This document shows, piece by piece, positions 40,429 through 49,916 of a DNA stretch of 64,000 bases (the first letter of the stretch is position 1; every line of letters starts with the position of its first letter). The position numbers and the translations under genes are program-made. The stretch covers positions 501,427 through 565,426 of the forward strand of contig NZ_LMOR01000001.1 of the NCBI RefSeq assembly GCF_001424225.1, in the 5' to 3' direction. Under the pieces are notes generated by a model, which saw nothing but the letters and a program-made list of their open reading frames with translations, was not told where the DNA came from and made no database searches. The DNA comes from Microbacterium sp. Leaf151 (GTDB taxonomy: Bacteria; Actinomycetota; Actinomycetes; Actinomycetales; Microbacteriaceae).

Positions 40429-42254
40429 AGCGGCAGAAGACCGCCTCCCCGCGCGCCCTGCGGCGGAGCCTCGCCATCGTCCGGCCGCACCTGCGCGGCA
40501 AGGCATCGCTGATCGTGCTGGGCATGGTGGCCTTACTGGCCGACGTGGTCTTCCGCGTGCTCGAGCCGTGGCCGCTGAAGTTCGTCGTCGACTCGGTGTC
40601 GGTGAGCCTCGGCGCATCGACGGGGGCGGCGGCGGGGATCCCGCAGGCGAGCCTCGGGCTCCTCGTCGCGTGCGCGACCCTGCTGCTGGGGCTCATCGCC
40701 CTGCGGGCGGTGGCGGCGTACGCGAGCACGGTCGCGTTCGCCCTGGTCGGGTCGCGCGTGGCGACCGAGCTGCGCGCCCGCGCGTTCGCGCACGTGCAGT
40801 CGCTGTCGGCCCGCTACCACTCGACCGCGTCGTCGGGCGACGTCGTGCAGCGACTCGTGAGCGACATCGGCCGGCTGCAGGAGGTCGCCGTCACGGCGGG
40901 GCTGCCCCTGGTCGGGAACATCATGACCCTCGTCGTCCTCGTCGTCGTCATGTCGTTCATGGACCCCCTCCTCACCCTCGTCGTGGTGATCGCCGCCGCG
41001 CTGTACGCGGTGTCGTCGAGGCGGAGCTCCACCCGCATCACCGACGCGTCGCGCACGACGCGGAAGGGCGAGGGTGCCCTCGCCGACACGGCGTCCGAGG
41101 CCCTCGGCGCCATCCGCGTCGTGCAGGCGTACGGTCTGGAGCGCCGCCTGGCTGGCGCCTTCGCCGACGGGAACGACCGGGCCCTGACGCAGGGTGTGCG
41201 CGCGCGCCGCCTTGCGGCCGGGCTGGAGCGACGCACCGACGTCATCGTCGGGTTCGCCACCGCGGCGGTGCTCCTCGGCGGCGGCTGGCAGGTGTTGTCG
41301 GGCAGCATGACCCCCGGCGACCTCGTCGTCTTCGTCGCCTACCTCAAGCTCGCCATGCGCCCGTTGAAGGATCTCGCGAAGTACACCGGCCGCATCGCGC
41401 GGGCCGCGGCATCCGGCGAGCGCGTCGCCGATCTGCTGGCGGAGCCCGTCGAGATCGCCGACGGTCCGGACGCGGCCCCCCTGCCTGCGCTCCGCGGCGA
41501 CGTCGCCTTCGAGGCCGTCTCGGTGGACGACGGACGCGGCAGCACGGTCTTCCAGGACCTGACGCTGCACATCCCCGCGGGTCAGCACGTGTGTCTGCTG
41601 GGTCCCTCGGGTGCGGGGAAATCCACCCTGGCCGGCCTCCTCGTGCGCGCGGCGGATCCCCGTTCGGGTCGGGTGCGCCTGGACGGCATCGACGTCTCCC
41701 GCGCCACGATCGCGAGCGTCCGTTCCTCGGTCTCGCTGCTGCTGCAGGAGTCGATCCTGTTCGCCACGTCCGTCCGCGAGAACATCCGGTACGGCCGCCT
41801 GGATGCCACCGACGCCGAGGTCGAAGACGCGGCGCGCCGCGCGTTCGCGCACGACTTCGTCACCGCCCTCCCCGAGGGCTACGACACCGTCCTCGGCGCA
41901 CGCGGCGGCACCCTCTCGGGCGGTCAGCGTCAGCGGATCGCCATCGCCCGCGCGCTCCTGCGCGACAGTCCGGTCATCGTGCTCGACGAAGCCACGACCG
42001 GGCTCGACCCGCACGCACGCGGCCAGGTCGGCGCGTCGCTGCAGGCGCTGACGAAGGGACGCACGACCCTGTCGATCACCCACGATGTGACCCAGGCGCT
42101 GTCCGCCGACCGCGTGCTGTGGCTGGAAGACGGACGCATCGTCGAAGACGGAGCGCCGCACGAGCTCATCGACCGCGCCGACTCGCGCGTGCACGCCTGG
42201 ATGCGACGCGCCGACGACGAGGATGCCGTCGCGACGACGGGGGGCCGGCGATGA
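40425..42254 (+). CDS. ABC transporter, fused membrane and ATPase domains (exporter type)
   Basis: 609 residues from GTG 40425. Residues 1-320 are a six-helix exporter domain; residues 340-600 the ATPase: Walker A GPSGAGKST, signature LSGGQRQR, Walker B VIVLDEATTGLDP, H-loop SITHD. Half-transporter of the MsbA/LmrA type, probably a homodimer exporting the glycosylated product of this operon. Four-base overlaps on both sides. Confidence 0.88.
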   Translation: MKRQKTASPRALRRSLAIVRPHLRGKASLIVLGMVALLADVVFRVLEPWPLKFVVDSVSVSLGASTGAAAGIPQASLGLLVACATLLLGLIALRAVAAYASTVAFALVGSRVATELRARAFAHVQSLSARYHSTASSGDVVQRLVSDIGRLQEVAVTAGLPLVGNIMTLVVLVVVMSFMDPLLTLVVVIAAALYAVSSRRSSTRITDASRTTRKGEGALADTASEALGAIRVVQAYGLERRLAGAFADGNDRALTQGVRARRLAAGLERRTDVIVGFATAAVLLGGGWQVLSGSMTPGDLVVFVAYLKLAMRPLKDLAKYTGRIARAAASGERVADLLAEPVEIADGPDAAPLPALRGDVAFEAVSVDDGRGSTVFQDLTLHIPAGQHVCLLGPSGAGKSTLAGLLVRAADPRSGRVRLDGIDVSRATIASVRSSVSLLLQESILFATSVRENIRYGRLDATDAEVEDAARRAFAHDFVTALPEGYDTVLGARGGTLSGGQRQRIAIARALLRDSPVIVLDEATTGLDPHARGQVGASLQALTKGRTTLSITHDVTQALSADRVLWLEDGRIVEDGAPHELIDRADSRVHAWMRRADDEDAVATTGGRR

Positions 42255-43336
42255 CCGCGGCCGTGCGCGCGCTGATCGCGCGAGACCCGGGCGTTCCCGG
42301 GCTGCGGACGCTGCTGGATCCGGCATCCCTCTCCGACGCGGTCGGGGCACCCGCCGAGGTACGTCACCTGCGGTACAAGCCGGGGACGAGCCTGCTCCTC
42401 GCGTACACCACGCCGGAGGGCGCGTTCTGGGCGGGGGCGTGGGCGGGGCCCGACAAGCCGGGCTCGGCCGAGCGGCGCGACCCCGCCGTGCGCGCCCTTG
42501 CGGGCGTGGCCTGGTCGGCCGGCGGGCCGGCGCGCAGCGACCGCGTGCTCACCCGCGCCGTGAGGGATGCCGAGCGGCACGAGCCGTCGTGGCGTCGGGC
42601 CGAGATCGTGCGGCACAACCCCGGGCGCCGGCTGGTCGTGCGCACCGGCGGCGAGTACGCCAAGACGGCCCCCGGACGCGCGGATGCCGCCCTGCGCAAC
42701 GCCGATCTGCTTCGACGCGCGGGTGTGCCCACCCTTCCTCCCCGTCTGGTCACCGCCCACACCTGGGCCACGGCATCCTGGGGCGAGGGAGACCTCGCCT
42801 CGTCGCCCTCTCCGGCGCACGCCGCGGCCGCGGGCAGGGCCCTAGCCCGTCTGCATGCGGCGCCGCTCGTCGACATCGACGCCGCAGAGACGCCCGACGC
42901 CCGCGCCCGCAGCGCCGCCCGGGCCCTGCGCGTCGCGCTCCCCGAGACCGCCCGACGCGCCGACGAGATCGCGCGGCGTGCTCCCTCGGCGCACCGGCGC
43001 ACCATCGTGCACGGCGACTTCAGCGCCGACCAGGTGCTGCGCGGTCGCGACGGGCGGGTGCGGCTGATCGACCTCGACCGTCTCGGGACGGGCGACCCGG
43101 CGCTCGATCTGGCCGGGTTCGCCGTCGAGGAGTTCCTGCGCACCGGCGACCTCGCGACGACGACCGCGCTCTTCGCCGCGTATCAGGCGGAGGGAGGAGT
43201 CGTGACCGAGGGCGAGTGGCGCGCTTGGACGCCGCTGTGCGTGCTGGAGCGGGCGATCGAGCCGTTCCGCCGGTGGCGACCCGATTGGCCCGCGGCCGTG
43301 GCTGCGCGCCTGGAGCGGGCGGAGGACCTGCGGTGA
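42251..43336 (+). CDS. APH-family phosphotransferase (kinase)
   Basis: 361 residues. The choline/aminoglycoside-kinase catalytic loop is VHGDFSADQVL and the metal site LIDLDRLGTGDPALDLA, near residues 255-280; an N-terminal lobe with RYKPGTSLLLAY precedes. ATP-dependent phosphorylation of a sugar, amino sugar or amino alcohol is expected. Located after the exporter, so self-protection or product decoration are both possible. Confidence 0.8.
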   Translation: MTAAVRALIARDPGVPGLRTLLDPASLSDAVGAPAEVRHLRYKPGTSLLLAYTTPEGAFWAGAWAGPDKPGSAERRDPAVRALAGVAWSAGGPARSDRVLTRAVRDAERHEPSWRRAEIVRHNPGRRLVVRTGGEYAKTAPGRADAALRNADLLRRAGVPTLPPRLVTAHTWATASWGEGDLASSPSPAHAAAAGRALARLHAAPLVDIDAAETPDARARSAARALRVALPETARRADEIARRAPSAHRRTIVHGDFSADQVLRGRDGRVRLIDLDRLGTGDPALDLAGFAVEEFLRTGDLATTTALFAAYQAEGGVVTEGEWRAWTPLCVLERAIEPFRRWRPDWPAAVAARLERAEDLR

Positions 43337-44355
43337 TGCTTCCCCCGCGCGAGGTGCGCGATGAGCACGGACGCTGGCGCGTCCGCCGGGCGTGGCCGTC
43401 GTCGAACGGCTGCGACCTCGAGGTCGTCAACCCCGACGGGCGTCTGCGCGCCGGACGTCTGCGCGACGATCGGGTGGAGCTGCTCGCCGACGGGCGGGAC
43501 AAACACCTGCCGGCCCTCGCACGCGCCTGGTCGACCGGCACGACCGTCTCGTGGCGCCGCGGACGCCGCGTCGTGCTGCGCGCCCACGACGGGTCGGGCT
43601 ACGTCAAGGTCGTCCGGAGCGACTCGCTCGCCGCGATCACGCGGGCGCACGACCGCGCCGAATCCTTCCGCGGAGGGTTCGTCACCCCCTACGTCACGCT
43701 CCTCGATGCCGCGGGCTGCGTGCACCTCTCGCGCGTGGACGGCCGGACCCTGCACGACCTCGGCGCCGACCCCGGGACTCCGGATGCCGTGGTGCAGGCC
43801 GCGTGGGACGGCTGGGCCCGCGGCTGGGAACGCGTGCTGGCGGCGCCGGTCGCGGCCGACGCCGCCCCCCACTCCGCGGTCGATGAAGCCGAGATCCTGC
43901 TCCGGTGGCGCGATCACGCGCTTCGCGCCGGTGTCGAGCCAGCGGTCGCGGTCGCGTTCGACCGTGCGGCGGGCGCGCTCCTCACCGACTCCGGCGCTGC
44001 AACGGCTCCCGCCCACCGCGACCTGCACGACAAGCAGGTGCTGTGGGACGGGCACCGGGCCGGCCTGATCGACCTCGACACCGCCGCCCGCGCCGAACCC
44101 GCCCTCGACCTCGCGAACCTGCGCGCCCACGTGGCCTGGCGCCGCGGGCAGGGGCGCCTGTCGCCGACGCGCGCGGTCGGGGCGCTCGCGGCGATCGACC
44201 GGGTCGCCGCCCGCTCGCACGTCGACCCGGCGCGGATCGCCGCGTTCGAGGCATCCTCGCGTCTGCGCCTCGGGGCGGTCTACCTGTACCGGCCCGCGTG
44301 GCGGGCGCGGGCCGCGCAGTGGCTCATCCGCTGCGCCGCCGAGACGGGCCGGTAG
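43336..44355 (+). CDS. second APH-family phosphotransferase
   Basis: 339 residues from ATG 43336, sharing one base with the previous stop; GTG 43333 is an alternative. The catalytic loop reads AHRDLHDKQVLW and the metal site GLIDLDTAARAEPALDLANL. It differs enough from the preceding kinase to suggest a different acceptor rather than a recent duplication. Last gene of the operon. Confidence 0.78.
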   Translation: MLPPREVRDEHGRWRVRRAWPSSNGCDLEVVNPDGRLRAGRLRDDRVELLADGRDKHLPALARAWSTGTTVSWRRGRRVVLRAHDGSGYVKVVRSDSLAAITRAHDRAESFRGGFVTPYVTLLDAAGCVHLSRVDGRTLHDLGADPGTPDAVVQAAWDGWARGWERVLAAPVAADAAPHSAVDEAEILLRWRDHALRAGVEPAVAVAFDRAAGALLTDSGAATAPAHRDLHDKQVLWDGHRAGLIDLDTAARAEPALDLANLRAHVAWRRGQGRLSPTRAVGALAAIDRVAARSHVDPARIAAFEASSRLRLGAVYLYRPAWRARAAQWLIRCAAETGR

Positions 44356-44402
44356 ACGGCTGGTCGGGCGCTCGGCGCGCCGGCGCCGCGCGAGGGCCCG
44401 TC
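44343..44402. terminator. possible bidirectional terminator between convergent operons
   Basis: GACGGGCC (44343-44350) and GGCCCGTC (44395-44402) pair around a loop that itself holds self-complementary GC blocks (CGGCGCGCCG). It covers the short gap between the kinase gene and the convergent response-regulator gene. Confidence 0.35.
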
Positions 44403-44409
44403 GCCCGCC

Positions 44410-45066
44410 TCACACCAGCCGATACCCCGCGCCCCGCACGGTCTCGATGCGATCCGCGCCCAGCTTCTGGCGGAGGTAGCCGATGTAGACGTCGGCGACG
44501 TTCGATCCGGGGTCGAAGTCGAAGCCCCACACCCGGCTGAGCAGCTGCTCGCGGCTGAGCACCTGGCCGGGGTGGCGCACGAGTTCCTCGGCGAGCGCGA
44601 ACTCGCGCGCCGACAGCACGATCTCCCTGCCCGCGACGGAGGCCGTGCGCTGGCGCACGTCGAGCACGATGTCGCGGTGCTGCAGTTCCAGGCCCTTCGC
44701 CGTCGGCTCGCGACGGATGCGGAGTCGGATGCGGGCCACCAGCTCATCGAACCGGAACGGCTTGCCGAGGTAGTCGTCGGCTCCCCCCTCGAGGCCGGCG
44801 ACGGTGTCTTCGAGTTCGACGCGCGCGGTGAGCATGATGACGGGCACGGCGGAGCCCGAACCGCGAAGCTGCTCCAGCACCTCGAATCCCGTCATCCCGG
44901 GCAGGTTGACGTCGAGCACGACGAGGTCGAACTCCCCCGAGAGGGCGAGTCCGAGGGCCTCGCGGCCGTCGCCGGTCACGCGGGTGGCGTAGCCCGCCGA
45001 GCGCAGGCCCTTCTCGATGAAGGACGAGATGCGGGTCTCGTCGTCGACGATGAGGATGGATGCCAC
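44410..45066 (-). CDS. OmpR/PhoB-type response regulator
   Basis: 218 residues from GTG 45066. Receiver domain with D8, D9, phospho-acceptor D52 (VLDVNLPGMTG) and the conserved lysine in GKPFRFDEL; C-terminal winged helix (SAREFALAEELVRHPGQVLS, then NVADVYIGYLRQKL and ETVRGAGYRLV). Starts one base after the kinase gene stops, so sensor and regulator are cotranscribed. Confidence 0.92.
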   Translation of the reverse strand: MASILIVDDETRISSFIEKGLRSAGYATRVTGDGREALGLALSGEFDLVVLDVNLPGMTGFEVLEQLRGSGSAVPVIMLTARVELEDTVAGLEGGADDYLGKPFRFDELVARIRLRIRREPTAKGLELQHRDIVLDVRQRTASVAGREIVLSAREFALAEELVRHPGQVLSREQLLSRVWGFDFDPGSNVADVYIGYLRQKLGADRIETVRGAGYRLV

Positions 45067-45067
45067 G

Positions 45068-46564
45068 TCAGCCCTCCGGGCGATCATGTGCGGGGATGCC
45101 GCGGGGCAGCGGCGGTCGCGGGGGAACGGAATCGGTCGGCATCTCGGCGACGATCGGGATCGTGAGCACGAACTCGGCCCCCGGTCCCGTCGCCGGATCC
45201 CGCACGGTGGCGGCACCGCCGTGGTTCTGGGCGATGGCGGCGACGATGTTGAGGCCGAGGCCGCTGCCGCCGCGGCCGTCGTCGGCCGCTCCCCTGTGGA
45301 AGCGCTCGAAGATGCGCTCGCGCTCGTCGACGGGGACCCCGGGCCCGTGATCCCGCACGAAGAGCTCCATCGTCTCCCCGCGTGAGCGGATCCCCAGCAC
45401 GAGGTCGCCCCCGCCGTGGCTGACACCGTTCTGCGCCAGTTGCAGCAGGGCCTGGGTGATCCGCGCCCGGTCGACGACCGCGTGGATCGGGGCGACCGGT
45501 CCCCGCCGCACCGACGCCCCCTCGATCCCGCGCACCTTGACGACGACCTGCTCGACGAGGGCCGTCATATCGGTCGCCTGCGGGCGCAGCGGGCTCGGTC
45601 CGCGCAGGGCGGCCTCCTGGGTGAGGTCCTGGATCAGGCGTCCCATCCGCCCCAGCTCGTCGAGAACGAGCTCACGGGTGGCTCGCACGTCGGCGGGATC
45701 GCTCGCGTCCATCACGTCGAGGTGACCGCTCACGATGGTCACCGGGGTCTTCAACTCGTGCCCGACGTCGCTGAGGAGCGTGCGCTGCGCGCCGAGCGCA
45801 CTGTCGAGGCGGTCGAGCATGTCGTTCATCGTCGCGGCGAGCGCGCTGACGTCGTCGTTTCCCTCGACGGGCAGCCGTTCCGCGAGCGAACGTGCCGACA
45901 CCCGTGCCGCCGTCTCGCGCATGCGGCGCAGGGGTTGGAGCAGCCGTGCGGCCACCAGGCCCGCACTCGCCGCGATCACGACGAGCGCGATCGCGGCGGC
46001 CACGAGGTAGACGCGGGCGGCGTCGTCGATCTCGGCGAGCTCGCCTTCGAGGTCGTAGGCCGTGACGAACATCACCGGAGACGGGGGCGCCGACCCCTCG
46101 ACCGCGATCGGGGCGGCGAGGTACCGCCAGGCGACCCCCTCTTCGGCGTAGGTGCCGATGACGGGGTCGCCCTGGGCCACCGCCGTGACGTACGGCACGA
46201 AGCCGGGCGCGGACTGCAGGTCGACGTCGAGCGGCACCCCCGGGATGAAGGCCGCGGCGCCGTCGATGACCCCGAGGGCACCGGTGTTGTCGTCGGGGCT
46301 GATGCGCGTGACCGTGGCCTCCAGCGCCGAGGTCGACGATGCCCACGCGGTTTCCCCGTTCCCCGCCGCGACCAGCGCGCGGGCCGACTCCAGCGCCGCC
46401 TCCAGGCGGGTGTCGACGGCGGCCAGGATGCGTGTGCGCTCGACCAAGTAGACGGCGGCGCCGACCGACATCAGTCCGATCGCGGCGACCACGGTGATGA
46501 CCACGACGATGCGCGTTCGAACGGTCCACCCGCCGCCCGTTGCAGAGGCGGGCGCCGTTCCCAT
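45068..46564 (-). CDS. sensor histidine kinase
   Basis: 498 residues from ATG 46564. Membrane helix at about 16-40, an outside sensor region of about 145 residues, a second helix (LVAAAIALVVIAASAGLVAA), HAMP, the H-box SDVGHELKTPVTIVSGHLD, and an ATPase domain with N-box QNGVSHGG and G-boxes HGPGVP and GGSGLGLNIV. HELKTP replaces the usual HELRTP, which is tolerated. The divergent secreted protein gene at 46691 is a likely target. Confidence 0.88.
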   Translation of the reverse strand: MGTAPASATGGGWTVRTRIVVVITVVAAIGLMSVGAAVYLVERTRILAAVDTRLEAALESARALVAAGNGETAWASSTSALEATVTRISPDDNTGALGVIDGAAAFIPGVPLDVDLQSAPGFVPYVTAVAQGDPVIGTYAEEGVAWRYLAAPIAVEGSAPPSPVMFVTAYDLEGELAEIDDAARVYLVAAAIALVVIAASAGLVAARLLQPLRRMRETAARVSARSLAERLPVEGNDDVSALAATMNDMLDRLDSALGAQRTLLSDVGHELKTPVTIVSGHLDVMDASDPADVRATRELVLDELGRMGRLIQDLTQEAALRGPSPLRPQATDMTALVEQVVVKVRGIEGASVRRGPVAPIHAVVDRARITQALLQLAQNGVSHGGGDLVLGIRSRGETMELFVRDHGPGVPVDERERIFERFHRGAADDGRGGSGLGLNIVAAIAQNHGGAATVRDPATGPGAEFVLTIPIVAEMPTDSVPPRPPLPRGIPAHDRPEG

Positions 46565-46690
46565 GCGCTTCAGTATGCCGGGGCGGTGACCCCCGATCCG
46601 TCGAAATAAGAAGGCTCTCACGATCGTCTTCCCGCGCCCTTACCGGCGGACGACAGGCTCGAATCACCTCACCACGGATGGAGTCCTCGA

Positions 46691-47077
46691 ATGTCTCGTC
46701 GCGCTTGGATCGGCACCGCCCTCATCGCCGTCGCCGCCTTCGGTGCCATCGGGGCGACCGCCGCCGTCGCCACCGCCTTCGAGCCGCGCACCGCGACCGA
46801 GCGGGTCCTCCCCGGCGGCACGCTCACCGGCGGACCCGCTCCGGCCACGCCGTCGCCGACGCCCGTCGTCGACCCCTCGGCTGTCCCCACCGAGCAGGCG
46901 ACTCCGGCCCCGGAACAACCCGCGGCCCCCACGGACCCGCAGCCGGTCGCACCGCCCGCGCCGCAGCCGGTCGACCCTCCGGCCCCGGTCCCGGTCTCTC
47001 CCACCGATGACGACGACGACGATGACGCGGATGACGACGTCGACGACGACGGGTACGACGACGGCGACGACGACTGA
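46691..47077 (+). CDS. secreted protein with Pro-rich middle and poly-Asp C-terminus
   Basis: 128 residues, ATG 46691 after GGAGTCCTCGA. A signal peptide or membrane anchor (ALIAVAAFGAIGATAAVATAF) is followed by 70 residues of Pro/Ala/Thr/Val and a tail in which about 20 of the last 25 residues are Asp. The tail could bind Ca2+ or other cations outside the cell. Short acidic exported proteins beside a two-component system are often its target. No family recognised. Confidence 0.7.
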   Translation: MSRRAWIGTALIAVAAFGAIGATAAVATAFEPRTATERVLPGGTLTGGPAPATPSPTPVVDPSAVPTEQATPAPEQPAAPTDPQPVAPPAPQPVDPPAPVPVSPTDDDDDDDADDDVDDDGYDDGDDD

Positions 47078-47159
47078 CCGTCCGCACCGCACGCACCCCA
47101 CGCACCCCACGCGCCGCGCGCCGGCGTGCGCACGGCGGGCGATCGGCCCGGCCGCGCCG

Positions 47160-47840
47160 TCAGCGGGGCCGGGCGGAAGCGATCAGCATGTCGAGACCGA
47201 GCTCGAATGCCCGAGTGGCCACCGGGTCGGCGGGGTCTTCCTCGGCGAGCGTCTCGAAGGCGGCGGAGAAGCGCGGGAACACCTCTTCCTGTCCCGTGGG
47301 GTCGAACACGACGGAGGGTCCCGACATGTCCAGGACGCTGCCGAGGATGAACGACTCGAACGCGGTCAGCAACGGGATGACGTCGCGCAGCGTCCAGCCG
47401 GCGGCTTCGGCGGCCGCGGCGAAATCCTCGTACTGGGCGAGGAGGACCGGCGCCGAAGCGCGCTCCGTCATCAGAAGGGGCACCACGCGCGCGTGACGGG
47501 CGAACGCTCGCCGGTACGATCGCGCCCAGGCACGCAGGGCATCTTCCCAGGGCAGCTCTCTGAGCGGCTTCGAGTCGATGTGCGCCGAGACGAGCGCCCG
47601 GACGTCCTCGATCATCGCCGCGCGGTTGGGGACGTGGTTGTACAGCGACGCGGGGTTGACCCCGAGACGTGCGGCGACGCGGCGCACGCTGGCGCCGTCG
47701 GGTCCGTGCCGGTCGACCAGCGCGAGGGCCGTCCGCGCGATGAGATCGCGGCTCAGCAGCGGCGTGTGCGGTCTGACGATGGCGGCCTCCCCGGGTCGGT
47801 GCGAGCCTACGTGCGGACTCCGAGATCCACTCTCGCACAC
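47160..47840 (-). CDS. TetR-family repressor
   Basis: Start uncertain: GTG 47840 gives 226 residues, but homology-like sequence begins only at about 47790 (PLLSRDLIARTALALVDRHG), and no normal start codon follows the GGGGAGG at about 47788-47794. HTH: ASVRRVAARLGVNPASLYNHV, a standard TetR recognition region; C-terminal ligand domain of the TetR_C_1-like type. Divergent from the amidase gene with an inverted repeat between, so it probably represses that operon. Confidence 0.85.
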   Translation of the reverse strand: MCESGSRSPHVGSHRPGEAAIVRPHTPLLSRDLIARTALALVDRHGPDGASVRRVAARLGVNPASLYNHVPNRAAMIEDVRALVSAHIDSKPLRELPWEDALRAWARSYRRAFARHARVVPLLMTERASAPVLLAQYEDFAAAAEAAGWTLRDVIPLLTAFESFILGSVLDMSGPSVVFDPTGQEEVFPRFSAAFETLAEEDPADPVATRAFELGLDMLIASARPR

Positions 47841-47843
47841 GCA

Positions 47844-47862
47844 AAACAAACGGTGTATGTTT
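47844..47862. promoter_or_regulatory. possible TetR operator before the amidase gene
   Basis: AAACA-N9-TGTTT inverted repeat seven bases before the amidase ATG and directly upstream of tetR. Position is right for control of both genes; the arms are short. Confidence 0.4.
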
Positions 47863-47868
47863 ACCGCC

Positions 47869-49893
47869 ATGACCTCCGAGGCCTTCACCGTCGTCGACGC
47901 CGACGTCTCCGCCCTGAGCGCCGCCCTCGACTCCGGAACCGTCACCAGCGTCGAGCTCGTCGCGCGCTACCTCAACCGCATCGCGGCCTACGACCGAGCC
48001 GGCATCCGCCTCAACGCCGTGCCGGTGTTGAACCCCTGCGCCTTCGACGACGCCCGCGCCTCCGACGCGCGCCGAACCCGCGGTGAAGCGCGCGGCCCGC
48101 TCGACGGCATCCCCTTCACCGCCAAGGACAGCTACCGGGCGGAGGGGCTGCCCGTGGCATCCGGATCCCCCGCCTTCCGCGATCTCATCGCGCAGGACGA
48201 CGCCTTCGCGGTGGAACGGCTGCGCGCGGCCGGAGCGGTGCTCCTGGGCCTGACGAACATGCCGCCGATGGCCGCCGGCGGCATGCAGCGCGGCGTCTAC
48301 GGCCGCGCCGAGTCGCCCTACAACGGCGACTATCTCTCGTCGGCCTTCGGCTCGGGTTCCTCGAACGGCTCGGGCACCGCCACGGCGGCCAGCTTCGCCG
48401 CCTTCGGACTCGGCGAAGAGACCTGGTCGTCGGGCCGGGCCCCCGCCTCGCACAACGCTCTCGTCGCCTACACCCCCTCGCGCGGGGTCATCTCGGTCCG
48501 CGGCAACTGGCCGCTGGTCCCCACGATGGACGTCGTCGTGCCGCACACCCGGTCGGTCGCCGATCTGCAGCACGTGCTGGATGCCGTCGTGGCCGACGAC
48601 CCCGACACCACCGGCGACCTGTGGCGGACGCAGCCGTACATCTCCCTGCCGCGCCCCTCCGAGGTGCGTCCCGAGTCCTTCGTAGCGCTCGAACCGCTGC
48701 CGCTCGCGGGGCTCCGCCTGGCCGTGCCGCGCATCTACGTCAACGGCGACCCCGGCAGCGCCTCGCCCATCGTCACGCGCGAGAGCGTCATGCGGCTGTG
48801 GGACGACCTGCGCGCAGACCTCGAGGCCGCGGGCGCGGAGGTCGTCGAGACCGACTTCCCCGTCGTGGACCGCTACGAGAAGCTCCACCCCGATGACGAG
48901 GACTTCCTCGACCGCGGGTTCGTCACCCGGCGCTTCCTCGACGACGAGGTGGGCGACCTGGCCGTCTGGGCGATGGACGCCTTCCTCCGCCACAACGACG
49001 ACCCGGCCCTCAACCGCCTCGCCGACGTCGACGCCGCGCTGATCTTCCCGCACCCCCCGGGCGCCCTCCCCGACCGCTACGGGATCTGGCACTACGACAT
49101 CTCCTACGACATCGCCGCCTACGTGCCCCGGGCGACGGAGTGGGAGCCCGACTGGCGCGACGTGGTGAGCCTCGAAGAGGGCCTGCGCGGTCTCGAGCAC
49201 ACGCGCCGCGTCGACTTCGAGGAGTGGATGGATGCCGCCGGCTTCGACGCCGTGATCTTCCCGACGCAGTCCGACGTGGGCCCCGCCGACGCCGACGTGA
49301 ACCCCGACGCAGCCGACATCGCGTGGCGCAACGGCGTGTGGGTGTCCAACGGCAACCTCGTGCCGCGCCACCTCGGCATCCCCACCGTCACCGTGCCGAT
49401 GGGCACGATGGATGACACCGGGATGCCGGTGGGCCTGACCATCGCCGGCCCCGCCTACAGCGACACCCGGCTCGTGCGGCTGGGCTCGGCCGTCGCCGCT
49501 CTCGGCGATCGCCGCACGGCGCCGCCGCGAACGCCGGCGCTGCCGGACGAGACGGTGTTCACGACCGCGCGACCGGTCGGCGACACGGCGCTCCGCGTGA
49601 GCATCGACACCGTCGAGACCGAGGTGGAGGGCGACCAGACCGTGGTGCGGTTCCGCGCGAGCGTCACCGGCGGGTCCGCGCGCGACGGCGCCGCCTACGT
49701 CGACGGCGTGCGCGTCGAGACGCATCTCGACGGCGGTCTTCTGCGGGGCGCCTCTCGCGTCCCGACCGCGGATCACGCGACCCCGGTGAGCCCGTGGACC
49801 GCCCCCTACGGACCCCTGGTCGTCGTGGTCGTCCGCGACGACGCGGGCGCCGTGGCCGGAGACCTCGCCACCACCGCCGCCTCCCCCCTCTGA
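47869..49893 (+). CDS. amidase-signature family enzyme with C-terminal extension
   Basis: 674 residues from ATG 47869. The Ser-cisSer-Lys triad is recognisable: lysine in FTAKDSYRAEG (about residue 86), cis-Ser in FGSGSSNGSGTA and nucleophile region GEETWSSGRAPASHN. Residues beyond about 560 form a beta-rich extra domain not seen in the standard 470-residue amidase. The family hydrolyses amides and ureas. First gene of a catabolic set; the next gene starts 23 bp downstream. Confidence 0.82.
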   Translation: MTSEAFTVVDADVSALSAALDSGTVTSVELVARYLNRIAAYDRAGIRLNAVPVLNPCAFDDARASDARRTRGEARGPLDGIPFTAKDSYRAEGLPVASGSPAFRDLIAQDDAFAVERLRAAGAVLLGLTNMPPMAAGGMQRGVYGRAESPYNGDYLSSAFGSGSSNGSGTATAASFAAFGLGEETWSSGRAPASHNALVAYTPSRGVISVRGNWPLVPTMDVVVPHTRSVADLQHVLDAVVADDPDTTGDLWRTQPYISLPRPSEVRPESFVALEPLPLAGLRLAVPRIYVNGDPGSASPIVTRESVMRLWDDLRADLEAAGAEVVETDFPVVDRYEKLHPDDEDFLDRGFVTRRFLDDEVGDLAVWAMDAFLRHNDDPALNRLADVDAALIFPHPPGALPDRYGIWHYDISYDIAAYVPRATEWEPDWRDVVSLEEGLRGLEHTRRVDFEEWMDAAGFDAVIFPTQSDVGPADADVNPDAADIAWRNGVWVSNGNLVPRHLGIPTVTVPMGTMDDTGMPVGLTIAGPAYSDTRLVRLGSAVAALGDRRTAPPRTPALPDETVFTTARPVGDTALRVSIDTVETEVEGDQTVVRFRASVTGGSARDGAAYVDGVRVETHLDGGLLRGASRVPTADHATPVSPWTAPYGPLVVVVVRDDAGAVAGDLATTAASPL

Positions 49894-49916
49894 CACCCGA
49901 GTCCCGAGGAACAGCC

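Noticed and set aside
40265..43336. 1023-codon plus-strand frame over the ABC exporter
   Set aside because: Only its last 361 codons (from 42251) are a real gene; the rest is an Arg-rich shadow of the exporter.
46669..49896. 1075-codon minus-strand open frame opposite the amidase and TetR genes
   Set aside because: Gly/Val/Arg/Asp-rich antisense shadow of the amidase gene; no ribosome site or motif, and the plus strand holds a well-recognised enzyme.
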